Below, piece after piece: positions 18,901-25,760 of a DNA stretch of 64,000 bases. The notes beneath the pieces are model-generated. The model saw only the letters and a program-made list of their open reading frames with translations, made no database searches and was not told the DNA's origin. Position 1 is the stretch's first letter. Each line of letters starts with the position of its first letter. The DNA comes from Rhodoplanes sp. (GTDB taxonomy: Bacteria > Pseudomonadota > Alphaproteobacteria > Rhizobiales > Xanthobacteraceae), in NCBI RefSeq assembly GCF_013377085.1, contig NZ_JACAAX010000005.1, positions 133,881-197,880 of the forward strand, given 5' to 3'. Position numbers and translations under genes: made by a program.

Positions 18901-21063
18901 GGGCGTCGCCTCGCCGATATCGTAGATGCGGCCGTCCGCCCCGAGCAGCTTGGTGGTGGTGATCCAGCCGTCGGCATAGCGCACGGAGCCGCCGGACACG
19001 TCGAGACTCGAGCCGGCCCGGGTGATCAGCGCGCCGCTCGACTTGACGAGGATCGACCCGCCCACGGTGGACAGCTCGGCCAGTGTCGTCTTGCCGGTGC
19101 CGATCCAGGCGCTGACATCGGCGAGCGGCGTGCCCGTCCATTTGCCCGCGACGTCGCCCCACGACACGCCGGCCATCGGGCCGTCGGCAAAGGTGCCGCT
19201 CACCCGCCGATCGACCAGCACCGTCAACCCATGCAGCCATGACTCGCGGTAGAGCGGGGAATCCCGCAGCTCGTTGATGCGCAGCTCCGCCTTCACGACA
19301 TTGCTTTCCATCGCCAGGGCGATGTCCTTGAGCCCGGCGACGCTGAGATAGGCGTTTTCGGCGATATAGACCTCGCTGCCGTCGCGGAGGCCGGTCTCGC
19401 CCGGCACCGGCTTTTCGCCGGCTTGCGGCCAGGTGCTGGCGACGAGGCTGATCTTGCCGGCCGGCGCGATGATGCTCGCCTGCGATTCGATGTCGATCGT
19501 CTTGCCGCGAATGGCGACCTGCCCGGCGGTGTAACGATTGGCCAGAGCGGTGAGCTCGATCTCGCTGGTGTCGCCGGCGTCCGGCAGGACGCTGACGACG
19601 CTGCCGCCGCCGAGCGTGACCTTGCCGGCCGACCAGTAGAACAGCTCGGCCATCCCGCTCGCATAGGCCATCAAGCCCTGGTCCCAGGCGAGCAGGCGGA
19701 CGGTGCCGTCGCGGTTGTTGAGCGCCGTGGTGACGCCGAGCCAGCCGTTCTGGGTGATGTCGCGTCCCGCCAGGGTGATGTTGCCGCGGTCGGCGAGGAC
19801 CACGCCGTCGTTGACGACGCTGTAGCCGACCGTCGCGGCGCGCGCCGCCATCTGCGGCAGGATGACGTCGCGCATCGACTTGTTGAAATTACTGAGCGGG
19901 GTGCCGGCGGACATGAGCCCCGAGGTCAGTTGATCGTAATAGAACGCATAGGGCGACGGCGCCGACACCGCGACGTCGAGGCCGCGCACCAGGACGTTGG
20001 GCGTCAGCGTGGTGCCGGTCAGGACCGGGCTTGTCGCCAGCCAGACCTGCTCGCCCGCCGCCAGGATGACCTGGCCGTCCGGCGCCGAAATCTGGCCCCG
20101 GTTGGCCACATGCGGCGCGAACAGCAACGCCTTGCCGCCGCTCGCGACGTTGATCGTGGCGCCGGCCTGGACGACGACGTCGCCCGGCACGCGGTCCGGC
20201 ACATAAGGCGCCACCTGGCGCGGGTCGCCGACCTCCACGAGGAGCGGCATCACGTCGGCGTAATCGCCGAACTGCGGCCGCGCCGTGGTCCAGTTTCCGT
20301 TGCCGTCCAGAAAGACGTAGAGCGGGGCGTCGATGCCGGCCTGGAACTGGTCGTTCTTCAGGTTCAGGCTCGACGCCACGAACGTGTTGGCGTTGATCTG
20401 GCTCGAGCCGCCGAAGATGATGCCGTTCTTGTTGATGACATAGACCTGTCCGTCGGCCCGGATGGTGCCGAGGATGCGGCTCGGCGCCAGGCTCGGATCG
20501 ATGACGCGGTTGAGCGCGATCCACTGGCTGGCATTGCTGCCGCCGGCGGTCTGATTGAAATAGAGATCCGTCTCGCGCCCGACATTGAAGCTCGACCAGG
20601 TCAGGATCGCTTTGGACGTGGTCTGCTTGATCTCCACCTGGGTGCGGCCGGTCGCACCCGTGGACGAGGTGGGCAGATCGGCGCCCTGCCACAGGCCGGA
20701 GCCGAAATCCGTGGCGCTCGGCACCGCACCCGGGGCGACCACCAGACCGCCGGGCGCGAGACCGTTGCGAACGCCACCGGCCGCGGCCGATGCCGCGGCC
20801 CGCGCCGCCGCCTGGACGTCGCGCATGGCGCGCAGCGAATCATTGACCCGGATCAGCGCCTGGGCCGAGGCCGCGGCCGCCGCCTGCGAGGCCGCCGTCG
20901 AGGCCGCGGCTGCTCCCGCCGCCTGATTGACGACGCTGTCGCGCAGGCCGCCGGCTTCGGCCGGGACCGGCATGGTCGCCGTCAACGCGGCGAGGCTGGT
21001 CCCCGCCAGAAGGGCCCGTCGTGTGTGGCGGCAGAGGCGATTCAAGCTGGTACGGAGCGGCAT
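10000..21063 (-). CDS. Giant filamentous haemagglutinin family exoprotein (TpsA-like)
   Basis: A 3687-residue exoprotein. Residues 1-37 form a long signal peptide ending in PAEA. Residues 45-98 are Ala-rich and helical. A haemagglutination-activity (TPS) domain follows at about 105-245, with SKAILTWSSFNVG and the NKNGIIFG motif (211-218), the hallmark of FHA-type N-termini. The rest is a repetitive Gly/Ser/Asp-rich beta-helix, ending in a DUF3739-type region with VIIVEILGYGG near the C-terminus. ATG 21063 is chosen because the frame upstream (to 21153) lacks signal-peptide character. The upstream same-strand genes encode FecR, an ECF sigma factor and an STN protein, so expression is probably controlled by surface signalling. 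No TpsB transporter gene is in the window. It is probably a surface adhesin or secreted scaffold. Confidence 0.85.
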   Translation of the reverse strand: MPLRTSLNRLCRHTRRALLAGTSLAALTATMPVPAEAGGLRDSVVNQAAGAAAASTAASQAAAAASAQALIRVNDSLRAMRDVQAAARAAASAAAGGVRNGLAPGGLVVAPGAVPSATDFGSGLWQGADLPTSSTGATGRTQVEIKQTTSKAILTWSSFNVGRETDLYFNQTAGGSNASQWIALNRVIDPSLAPSRILGTIRADGQVYVINKNGIIFGGSSQINANTFVASSLNLKNDQFQAGIDAPLYVFLDGNGNWTTARPQFGDYADVMPLLVEVGDPRQVAPYVPDRVPGDVVVQAGATINVASGGKALLFAPHVANRGQISAPDGQVILAAGEQVWLATSPVLTGTTLTPNVLVRGLDVAVSAPSPYAFYYDQLTSGLMSAGTPLSNFNKSMRDVILPQMAARAATVGYSVVNDGVVLADRGNITLAGRDITQNGWLGVTTALNNRDGTVRLLAWDQGLMAYASGMAELFYWSAGKVTLGGGSVVSVLPDAGDTSEIELTALANRYTAGQVAIRGKTIDIESQASIIAPAGKISLVASTWPQAGEKPVPGETGLRDGSEVYIAENAYLSVAGLKDIALAMESNVVKAELRINELRDSPLYRESWLHGLTVLVDRRVSGTFADGPMAGVSWGDVAGKWTGTPLADVSAWIGTGKTTLAELSTVGGSILVKSSGALITRAGSSLDVSGGSVRYADGWITTTKLLGADGRIYDIGEATPDRVYVGLVGDSTISHSRWSVTDTYVNRLSRANSRRFEAGYTEGRNAGAIQLYGAEGIVLEGDFFGGVIAGRRQSAGIGTPATAGTFTVGGSAAEETQWQIGNLIISSHPTMLPAGFDSRSVLGATWFGGSATDVNSYQKKTTYLDSDILAASGMGAFKFYVTKSLGLAAGETLELTPKTAFSVSGAGPGVGDFTIGGTIRIAGGTVSLGAANSIVLESGSVIDVGGEWVNELIDGAGARAPAIDGGKITLAAYLSGTGTPVLDVSGGGRLSSSGGKTRLKAGNAGSIDIYARTAAQIARLDMRAYAAGSGGALNIRTTAAVQLGGAAPADPATLYLPGTVFSDRGFRSLSVALPDLTVAPLTILVPDGAVVDQAPLNIDLVGIDLSRVASGAKITDLGPLRALRDIDRAARLPASLSLSGSVVTVGTGAVVRTDIGGSIGLAVSGDAIVRGTLIAPAGSIGVTAGGNVTLAATARLLARGVPLIAADARGYLGGSVLQGGSIAIAAGNPANYSTGTITLTAGSLLDVSGAAADIDRPPVRGVLPGEQRIRLVSNGGSIALTDTGVGTSTIDATLLGYAGGPGAAGGTLSITETSPATVVSTSPLLMSPTLPTTVWYKDPATGVAKSILVNCTTCDLDIYDEYSGTVATSTSMRTALNQLRTQLQYGVLVVDGRAADAGGATASVKAWEYNTAISQPFVELLSKYFYTSSALTTKITIPDMQATTAVGVTRVAASSLSNGGFGNVSITTPSGIRLGSNVVVGVPGTLTLNLSGNMSRLSSVVAGSNATLRANDIVFNSAGNLAAYSSAYSSATTGKLTLAAPLIEVLGANNIRGYGETSLETGELRIDAISAASASAAQKVGGRLDAEGKLTIKAADVYPVSGVAATIKSNGSITVLQNGAATLPYSVAGSLTVSAPVIEQDGTLLAPFGTITLSATTSLTLGAGSLTSVSGNGLILPYGNLSNGDSWTQTPLGSTTVNVLASLPDKKVTLSAPTVNQRSGAVVDISGGGDLYASEFVAGPGGSHDVLAMAGVYAIIPSYSSAIAPRNTTASLAVGDRIWLAGGDGLAAGWYTLLPAQYALLPGAYTVQMVTGSTGKALTRSVTLNDGAMVVAGYRANVVSGAAQPLASSWRVMSGSTLRRYSEYNEALADDFFASDAFKLGQYRLTGVNVVTPRLPMDGGAVVLQATQTLILDGQLRSQAVAGGIGGLVDIAGTKIAVVNGDHRNDADLAGYLVVDSAALSNYHAASLLIGGTRAVDPAGTRITVMAGSIIVRNDGGAPLSGPEIMLAATGSIAVDAGSAVVAQGDIAARAGDLVIAPVSASSDYGALIRVSNGGAINVIRQNVVTSTGGLVTIGAGARLAGGKALLIDATRNTALSSSAQVSGDALTLSSGRIGLGGGGGGLVLSAQNLAQLSSTRTLTLRSYSTIDLFASLNFGDSGVGDVVLDAAGLVGYGSNSVAIAADKITLKNSSATLVEPTGTGSGTLAFHAGELVLGVGNKAIRGFNAVMLSGTRRIVGEGNGALDAAAAAVALVAPVVTGRGGAYQSVTTLGALSVSGGGLGDLTDSGQSLGARLAFTGGHVTVDGRILAPGGAVDLTATSGDVVVEDGAIVDVGGFGKRFYDVVAYADAGRVSLTAIGGSVRVAAGATIDLQADDNGGNAGTLAVTATGGGTVALDGSLRAQAGRGVGGSFSLDIDALPDFAGLNRRLNEAGFYASRQFRIRSGDVSIDGVTTVANFGLVADRGSVTINGLVDAKSAYGGSISISAGNGITMNAGARLNANATAELGGGRVLLDAVGGTLAGVAGGTLDLAGGTIDVGGGQGGVVRLRALQTNGLAGASRHTGGAGDHVDVAVDRLDATITGARVVNGGSAAVLEAVGVYTDTSVDTAMATAATDAATFMAARPGRLAGKGFGIMAGIEIRSSGDLTLASDLDLNSRFDASLRQGGLTLRAAGNLAILGNLSDGFSTALSSGTLSSGASWDLRLVAGADLTSAGMLATVPSAGLPAASGSVTIGSAAAGKLVRTGTGDLAVRAGRDVSLANYKSVVYTAGQKDADVANFAKPAAASYGVNGGNLSIAAQGSVAAPTEPVGSLNGQIIADWLQHQGTTGAGGIFTVQSSWWVDYTAFSNGVGALGGGNVSLVAGGDLANLVVALATNGRVSGGTAAVPAKSLAIRNGGALDVDVGGAIRGGQLYVGRGAGTIVAGEFATGRTAGVIVTTAPGSTTSYVLAPVLALGDATMSVTTAGDLRLQTVLDPLMAGTVSMSGYTERTALDLTSVGGNVILVDQGKYLSRFVSVSIFDHCCVTSEESYQWFTTSAANLYPSRTSITALNGNVQIPPMTGPSSNMMFNRLMTMPGREPELQILAEGNVLLNGPIVMSWATADMLPSPLLPTSGATQNSDLAIKLLANGTSLGIVDTEPSRIYARTGSIIAALPAASMSSEIRGAVTTSEQTWFRAGTDIRNDSFQLRNVNRTDVSLLEAGNDIIPGTITILGPGALELSAGRDVYSPSAQIQSLGNLYFNNRLNLYQVVAGLPAGGAGISVLAGMGGKQPAYDALIAAYLDPANVAAMPDYLKVDVGGITLPIYLVTSQETRKSGNIHVLREGVVGFVARITGQTLAPLDAFARFKSLPTLTQQRFLREVYIEELREADNDQNTLDAKGNPLNGGYNRGYAAIATLFPGAGWKGDAKFGNLMLQTKAGGDIDILAPGGIFQAAAVSAVVSDKYGVVTLGGGNIGIFADRDVAVNQSRILTFAGGDEVIWSTRGDIDAGRGAKTARSVSKPTVATDVDANTKVTESPDITGSGIGTVIGYNGVAEGDVHLIAPQGTVNAGDGGIRVSGDFTVAARFVLNIDNIQVGGQTKGVPKAPEAVAVLTVQTKDKAAADAVANATRQTSAAERPSVIIVEILGYGGASGEDGAPGDEGGRRKPPDKRSSYDPADPIQIVGFGPLSRSDLERLTDEEKRKLSR

Positions 21064-21231
21064 GGTTGTGTTCCGGCACGACGACGGGGCTCGGCCCCGG
21101 CGGCGGCTGCCGTGGGGGTCACGGCGAAGACGGACCGCGATGCTGAAATCCACCGAGCCGGCGGAAAAATACTTTGCCGGCGTGCCGTCGATGTCCGGGC
21201 TTGCGAGGCTGGCCGGCGCGCCGGCCCGCGG

Positions 21232-22287
21232 TCAGCCGACCAGGACGATGCCGCCCGGCAATGATCGTGTCGGCAGGTTCATGGCCTTGGCCATGAAGTC
21301 GATGACGTCGTTGATGCGATCGAGCCGGAAGGTGGCGACCACCTGACGACGGCCGAGCTGGCGGTCGACCAGCACGATCCGCCCGGACCGATAGCGGTTG
21401 ACCTCGTCGATGACGGAGGACAGCGGCTCGCGCTGGAAGATCAGCAGGCCGCGCTGCCAGGCCGTGACGACCTCGGCGTCGGCCGCCGCGACGGGCCTCA
21501 GCCCGCGATCGTCATAGGCCACCTGCTGGCCGGTGCGCAGCGCCGCGGCCGCGGCCGCGCAACGCACCTCCACCTCGCCGGCGACACACGTCACCCGCAC
21601 CAGCGGGCCATCCTTGCGGATATTGAAGGACGCCTTGGCGGCCCGGGCGGTGCCGGGGCCGACCGATACGACGAGGTCCGGACCCGCGGCCTCCGCCTTG
21701 GCGAAGGCCGCCTCGCCGTTGAGCAGAGCGACCTCGGTGACGCCGTCGGCGGCGGCGCGCAGGTCGAGGCTGCTTCGGGTGTTCATCTCGACCGAAACCC
21801 GGCGGGCGAGCTCGATCGTGTGGCGCTGGCCGGTGCCGGTGCGGTAGTCGGCGCTCAACTCGGCCAGCGACGGCCACAGGTCCGCGGGCGGGCGAACCAA
21901 GAGCCCACCCGCGACCGAGGCCGCCAGGGCGCCGCCGCCGACCAGGAACGCCCGCCGCGGCAGGCGCCGAGCCGCGTGCATTCCGGCCGGGGACGGAAGC
22001 GTCGCGCCGGCTTGCGCCGCGGCAGCCGCTTCCGCCGACAGCGTCCACAGCATCGCCGCCTCGGCGAATTCGCGGGCATGCGCCGGGCTCTCGGCGCGCC
22101 AGGCCGACAGAGCCGCGAGATCGTCGCCGGTCGCTTCGCCGCTGTTGAGGCGCCGCAGCCAGCCGAGGGCCTTGTCCCGCGCCGTCTCGCGTTCGGGATC
22201 GCTGTCGTCGGATGTCGTCATGGCCGGCGCTTCACTCGACATCGCTGGTGTGGCTCGAAACGTCTCGGCATCGTGTCTCGTCGTCAT
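21232..22287 (-). CDS. FecR-family anti-sigma regulator
   Basis: A 351-residue single-pass inner-membrane regulator. The N-terminal cytoplasmic part (DUF4880-type, about residues 25-85: KALGWLRRLNSGEATGDDLAALSAW) binds sigma. A transmembrane segment lies near AFLVGGGALAASVAGGLLV (about 112-130), and the periplasmic FecR domain follows (YRTGTGQRHTIEL, SVEMNTRSSLDL, GEAAFAKA). The end has the usual STN-interacting tail (WQRGLLIFQREPLSSVIDEVNRY). ATG 22287 overlaps the sigma-factor stop (ATGA), indicating coupled translation. Family members transmit a periplasmic signal to a cognate ECF sigma factor. The FHA gene begins 168 bp downstream, where a TonB-dependent receptor gene would be usual. Confidence 0.85.
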   Translation of the reverse strand: MTTRHDAETFRATPAMSSEAPAMTTSDDSDPERETARDKALGWLRRLNSGEATGDDLAALSAWRAESPAHAREFAEAAMLWTLSAEAAAAAQAGATLPSPAGMHAARRLPRRAFLVGGGALAASVAGGLLVRPPADLWPSLAELSADYRTGTGQRHTIELARRVSVEMNTRSSLDLRAAADGVTEVALLNGEAAFAKAEAAGPDLVVSVGPGTARAAKASFNIRKDGPLVRVTCVAGEVEVRCAAAAAALRTGQQVAYDDRGLRPVAAADAEVVTAWQRGLLIFQREPLSSVIDEVNRYRSGRIVLVDRQLGRRQVVATFRLDRINDVIDFMAKAMNLPTRSLPGGIVLVG

Positions 22288-22841
22288 GATGACGGTTCCG
22301 GACCACCGCTTCCGCCCTCCGACGGCGGATTCTTGTTCAGAATTTCGCTCAGTTGATCGAGCGCCAGCTTCATGTCGCGATCGACCACCCGAACCGTCAC
22401 GCCCAGGCGCTCGGCGATGAGCTTGTAGGGCAGCCCCTCCAGGCGCGCCGCCGTGAACACCGCCCGCCGGCGCGGCGGCAATCCTCGAATTGCCTTGGCG
22501 AGCGCCGCGAGCTCGGAGCGGGCCTCGGCAATGCGAGCGGGATCGAGATCGTTCCGGGCCGTCCGATACAGAGCGTCGAGCTGGGCCGCGGTCAACCGTG
22601 CCTTTTCGGCGCGTTGGCGATCGGTCGCGACATTGAGGGCGACGCGGTAGAGATACGCCCTGGGATTGTCCAGCGCGGCCGCCGACGGACCGGCGTCGAC
22701 GCGATTGAGCCGCAGCCATGCCTCGTGCAGAACCTCGCTGGCGAAGTCGCTCGAGCCATAGCGGCGGGCGAGCCGCTCTTTCAGGTCACGATAATCGTCC
22801 ACCAGCAGACGCCGCAGCATGGACATGAGGGCGGTCGTCAT
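22284..22841 (-). CDS. FecI-type ECF sigma factor
   Basis: A 185-residue sigma-70 family protein. Region 2 spans about residues 5-75 (LVDDYRDLKERLARRYGSSDFASEVLHEAWLRL in part) and region 4 about 115-170 (LPPRRRAVFTAARLEGLPYKLIAERLGVTVRVVDRDM), which is typical of the FecI group. The ATG at 22841 overlaps the stop of the STN gene, and its own stop overlaps the FecR start, both as ATGA. It therefore sits in a tightly coupled STN-sigma-FecR operon and most likely directs RNA polymerase to the FHA promoter or its own operon. Its target promoter is not evident by eye. Confidence 0.85.
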   Translation of the reverse strand: MTTALMSMLRRLLVDDYRDLKERLARRYGSSDFASEVLHEAWLRLNRVDAGPSAAALDNPRAYLYRVALNVATDRQRAEKARLTAAQLDALYRTARNDLDPARIAEARSELAALAKAIRGLPPRRRAVFTAARLEGLPYKLIAERLGVTVRVVDRDMKLALDQLSEILNKNPPSEGGSGGPEPSS

Positions 22842-23785
22842 TGGGCCGCCTCGCGTGCGGGACCGGCGCTCCGGACCTCGGCCCGATCGCTGTGGCAAGA
22901 GCCGGCCGAAGAGTTCCCCGCGGCGATCAGCAGGGTGACGGGCTGCGGCAGCCCGGGCGGCGGCGGGTCGATCCTCAGGCCGCGCAGGGCGTCCGACAGC
23001 AAGGCATCGCGCGCGCGGTCCCCGGTCGACGTCACGGCGTCCGCCCGACCCACGGCACCCGACGGCGAGATCCACAGGCGCACGAGAAACCGATAGGAGC
23101 CGGGCGCCGTCGCCTCGTTGCTGCACAAGACGCCCCGCAAGCCGGCCTGGAGGCTCGCCGAGAAATCGCGGAACCGAAGGACGGACGCCGGGATGGTCGC
23201 GGGTCTCGATGCCGACGGCCGTCCGTCCGCCCCGCCCGGCGGCAAAACCACGAGCGTGAACCCTTGCCCGTCGACCGCACGGGCTGCCAAGCCGGACCCG
23301 GACAACAGGGTCCGCAGGGCGTCGGCCGGCATCAGTACCCCTTTGACGGCCGACGCGCTCCGGCCGCTGACGAGATCGGCATCGACAAAAATCTGCACCC
23401 GGGCGACGGCGCCGAATGCTCTCAGCGCATCCTCGAGCGGTTGGGCCGGAAGATCGAGCACCACCGGCCGGCTGCCGTCATGACCCGGGCCGTCACGACT
23501 CGGGCCGTCGTCGCTCGCGCGGTCGCGGCTCGGGTCGATGTAGCGCGGGGCGGTGTGGGCAGGGTCGGTGTGGGCAGGGGCGACGTGGACAGGGGCGACG
23601 GGGACAGGGTCGATCTGACCGAGCTCGGTGGGCGGCGAGGCCTGACCGAACGCCGGAGGCGCCGAGCAGGACGCACCCGCGAGGATCAGCAATACGGCCA
23701 GAGAGGATCGATCCACGCTCGCACCGCTTGATCGACCGGTCACCCGCCGAGGCGCCGAGACGGAGCGCCGACTGGTTCTCCACAC
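22838..23785 (-). CDS. Periplasmic STN-domain protein with TonB-like C-terminal domain
   Basis: Up to 315 residues. A hydrophobic export segment (LAVLLILAGASC, about residues 29-40) is followed by a Pro/His/Asp-rich linker (58-105) built from imperfect short repeats. An STN domain follows at about 112-180 (LDLPAQPLEDALRAFGAVARVQIFVDADLV), and a TonB_C-like domain at about 205-295 (FRFLVRLWISPSGAV-type, ending LRIDPPPPGLPQPV). The longest frame starts at GTG 23785, but GTG 23716 would place the signal peptide at the N-terminus and is equally likely. STN domains normally sit on TonB-dependent receptors and contact FecR-type proteins; here the domain is free-standing and heads the regulator operon. 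It is the probable signal receiver. Confidence 0.75.
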   Translation of the reverse strand: MWRTSRRSVSAPRRVTGRSSGASVDRSSLAVLLILAGASCSAPPAFGQASPPTELGQIDPVPVAPVHVAPAHTDPAHTAPRYIDPSRDRASDDGPSRDGPGHDGSRPVVLDLPAQPLEDALRAFGAVARVQIFVDADLVSGRSASAVKGVLMPADALRTLLSGSGLAARAVDGQGFTLVVLPPGGADGRPSASRPATIPASVLRFRDFSASLQAGLRGVLCSNEATAPGSYRFLVRLWISPSGAVGRADAVTSTGDRARDALLSDALRGLRIDPPPPGLPQPVTLLIAAGNSSAGSCHSDRAEVRSAGPAREAAQ

Positions 23786-24121
23786 GGGCGGAACGTGAAT
23801 GCCGAAAGACGGCCCCGCGTCCCGCGCCCGACCTGCTCTTGCCGAAACACCAGCGTCTTACGCCGATGGGCTAGGCTATCCAGGCCAAATGACAATTGTA
23901 TTACGGCAACCTCTCGCCGGCCGACGTCCCGGGGCTCGTCCGGCCGGATGCCGGGCCGAGCGCGGCGCGCCCGCCCGCCACGGTGCGCGATCACGTCGCG
24001 GCGATCCGTCGATTTACTCTCTGGAAATGGCGGGCGGGACGGTATCATGGGCGGGCGCTACGGTATCATGGGCGGCCGCTACGGTCCTTTATGATCGGCC
24101 ACACCCCTTGCGAGACTGACC
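23786..24121. promoter_or_regulatory. Divergent intergenic region, STN operon and VWA gene
   Basis: A 336-bp gap between the STN operon (leftward) and the VWA gene (rightward). An A/T-rich patch at 23886-23905 (aaatgacaattgtattacgg) is the best candidate for the leftward promoter, though I see no clean -35/-10 pair. A tandem repeat ends just before the VWA start and is listed separately. No other gene is seen. Confidence 0.4.
24039..24087 (+). repeat. Two 21-bp tandem repeats plus a partial third
   Basis: Units at 24039-24059 and 24060-24080 begin ACGGTATCATGGGCGG and differ at one base; a third begins ACGGTCC at 24081. The array ends 35 bp before the VWA start codon. It may be a regulatory or slippage-prone leader. 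Confidence 0.7.
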
Positions 24122-25060
24122 ATGCCCTATGACGCCGAGATCAGCCGGAACAATCCGGCCGCATTCATTTTCCTGCTCGACCAGTCCTCCTCGATGAACG
24201 AGACGCTGCACGGTACCCGGAAGACCTTGGCGAGCTTCCTGGCGAACTGCGTCAACGAGGCTCTTCGCGAGCTCGTCAACCAGTGCACGCGCGGCGACGA
24301 ATCCGTCCGCGATTACTTTCATGTCGCCGCGCTGTCCTATTCCGACGGCGCGGTGAAGAGCGTCTGGACCGACACCGACGCGTTCTTCCACCCGATCTCG
24401 ACGATCGCCGATTCGCCCGCCCGGCTGGAGGTCACCACCTTCAAATATCCGGACGAGTTCGGCATCACCCGCATCGAGCAGGTCGAATCCGAGGTCTGGT
24501 TCGAGGCCGCGGCGGTCGGCGACACGCCGATGGTGCAAGCCCTGGAAAAGACGCGCGACATCGTCAAGGCGTGGGTGAAGGAGCATCCGGCATCGTTCCC
24601 GCCGATCGTCTTCCATGTCACCGACGGCGAGCCGACCGACAGCGATCCGGAGCCCGCCGCAATGGAGATCAAGGCGATCACCACCTGGGACGGCGCTTGC
24701 CTCTTGTTCAATCTCCATGTCAGCCGCGACCCCGCCGCCGAGGTGATCTTCCCGGCCACCGAGGAGCAGCTTCCGGACGACTACGCCAAAAAACTGTTCC
24801 GGATGTCGAGCGTCATCCCGGCGCCGCTGCGGCCGGCCGCCCAGGAGGCCTATCCGATCGCTCCGGCCTCGCGGTTCTTCGGCTTCAAGGCCGGCGCCGA
24901 GACGATCACCAAGTTCTTCCAGATCGGCACCAGGCCGGCCAACGCGCCGGTGGTCCAGCCGACCGGGACGACGGTGGCGGAGCCCGTCTCGACCGCATCC
25001 GGGACGGCTCCCGCGATGGCGCCCGTCGGGGCGGCACCAGCGGAGACGCCGCCGGCCTGA
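24122..25060 (+). CDS. VWA-domain protein (TerY-like)
   Basis: A 312-residue cytoplasmic protein with a von Willebrand A domain over about residues 12-215. The metal-ion-dependent adhesion site is recognisable: DxSxS in LLDQSSSM, a threonine in GDTPM and the aspartate in VTDGEPTDSD. The C-terminal 50 residues are Ala/Pro/Thr-rich and probably disordered. A PP2C-type phosphatase gene starts 17 bp downstream. VWA, PP2C and a Ser/Thr kinase make up the TerY-P triad of tellurite/stress-type signalling systems; here the kinase is missing because mobile DNA interrupts the locus. No signal peptide is visible. Binding partner unknown. Confidence 0.75.
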   Translation: MPYDAEISRNNPAAFIFLLDQSSSMNETLHGTRKTLASFLANCVNEALRELVNQCTRGDESVRDYFHVAALSYSDGAVKSVWTDTDAFFHPISTIADSPARLEVTTFKYPDEFGITRIEQVESEVWFEAAAVGDTPMVQALEKTRDIVKAWVKEHPASFPPIVFHVTDGEPTDSDPEPAAMEIKAITTWDGACLLFNLHVSRDPAAEVIFPATEEQLPDDYAKKLFRMSSVIPAPLRPAAQEAYPIAPASRFFGFKAGAETITKFFQIGTRPANAPVVQPTGTTVAEPVSTASGTAPAMAPVGAAPAETPPA

Positions 25061-25077
25061 CCGCGCGCGGCGCCACG

Positions 25078-25617
25078 ATGTGCCGGCTGCGCGCCTGGAG
25101 CGTCCCGAAGCGGTTCGACGCGCCCGGCGAGAACGAGGACGCGTTCGTCGTGAGTCCGGACGCGAAGCGGTTCGTCGTGTGCGACGGCGCCACCGCGTCC
25201 TTCGCGTCGGGCCGCTGGGCCCGGCTGCTGGCGGCTGCCTTTGTCGGGCATCCGCCGCTCGACGGCGAACGCCTCGCCGGCGCCCGCCACGACTACGAGC
25301 GCTCGTTCGATCAGCGGGCGTGGCCGCCCTATCGCCGCAACGCCTACCGGCGGGGCAGCTACGCCGCCTTCACCGGGCTGCTGATCTGGCCGCGGGAGCG
25401 GCTCTATGCCGTGCAGGCGGTCGGTGACTCGATCTGCGTCCTGGCCGACGGCGCCGAGCTGGTGAGCGCGTTTCCGCTCGCCGATCCGGCCGCCTTCGGC
25501 CAGCACCCCGTCCTGCTCTCGACCAACGAGCACGCTGGATGCGCGAACGCTCTTTGTCGGCGGCTTGAATCCGCTCTTTGTCGGAATTCCGCACCGAGCG
25601 ATGTGCTAAGCCATTGA
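25078..25617 (+). pseudogene. PP2C-type phosphatase, 3'-truncated
   Basis: The frame starts at ATG 25078 and encodes the N-terminal half of a PP2C-like Ser/Thr phosphatase: GENEDAF, VVCDGATASFASGRWARLL (metal-binding DG) and YAVQAVGDS. The native sequence seems to end near STNEH (about 25532). The remaining 28 residues come from unrelated DNA containing 13-bp direct repeats. The later metal-binding aspartates of the family are lost, so activity is unlikely. It is the truncated partner of the VWA gene 17 bp upstream. Confidence 0.65.
25548..25584 (+). repeat. Pair of 13-bp direct repeats at the PP2C breakpoint
   Basis: CGCTCTTTGTCGG occurs at 25548-25560 and again at 25572-25584, a 24-bp period. 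The pair begins about 15 bp after the PP2C similarity ends, so it may be the terminus of the element that removed the rest of the gene. I found no matching copy beside the tyrosine recombinases. Confidence 0.6.
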
Positions 25618-25760
25618 TAAATCTAATGATTGAATGAGCGGGGAGGGTCCGAACCTTTCGCCACCCGAATATGGCGCGATTGTGTCCGACACGGAATGTT
25701 GGATTGTGGCCTAAGTCATTGAAACTGAATAACACGGTGGCGAAAGCCTAGGGTCCGGAC

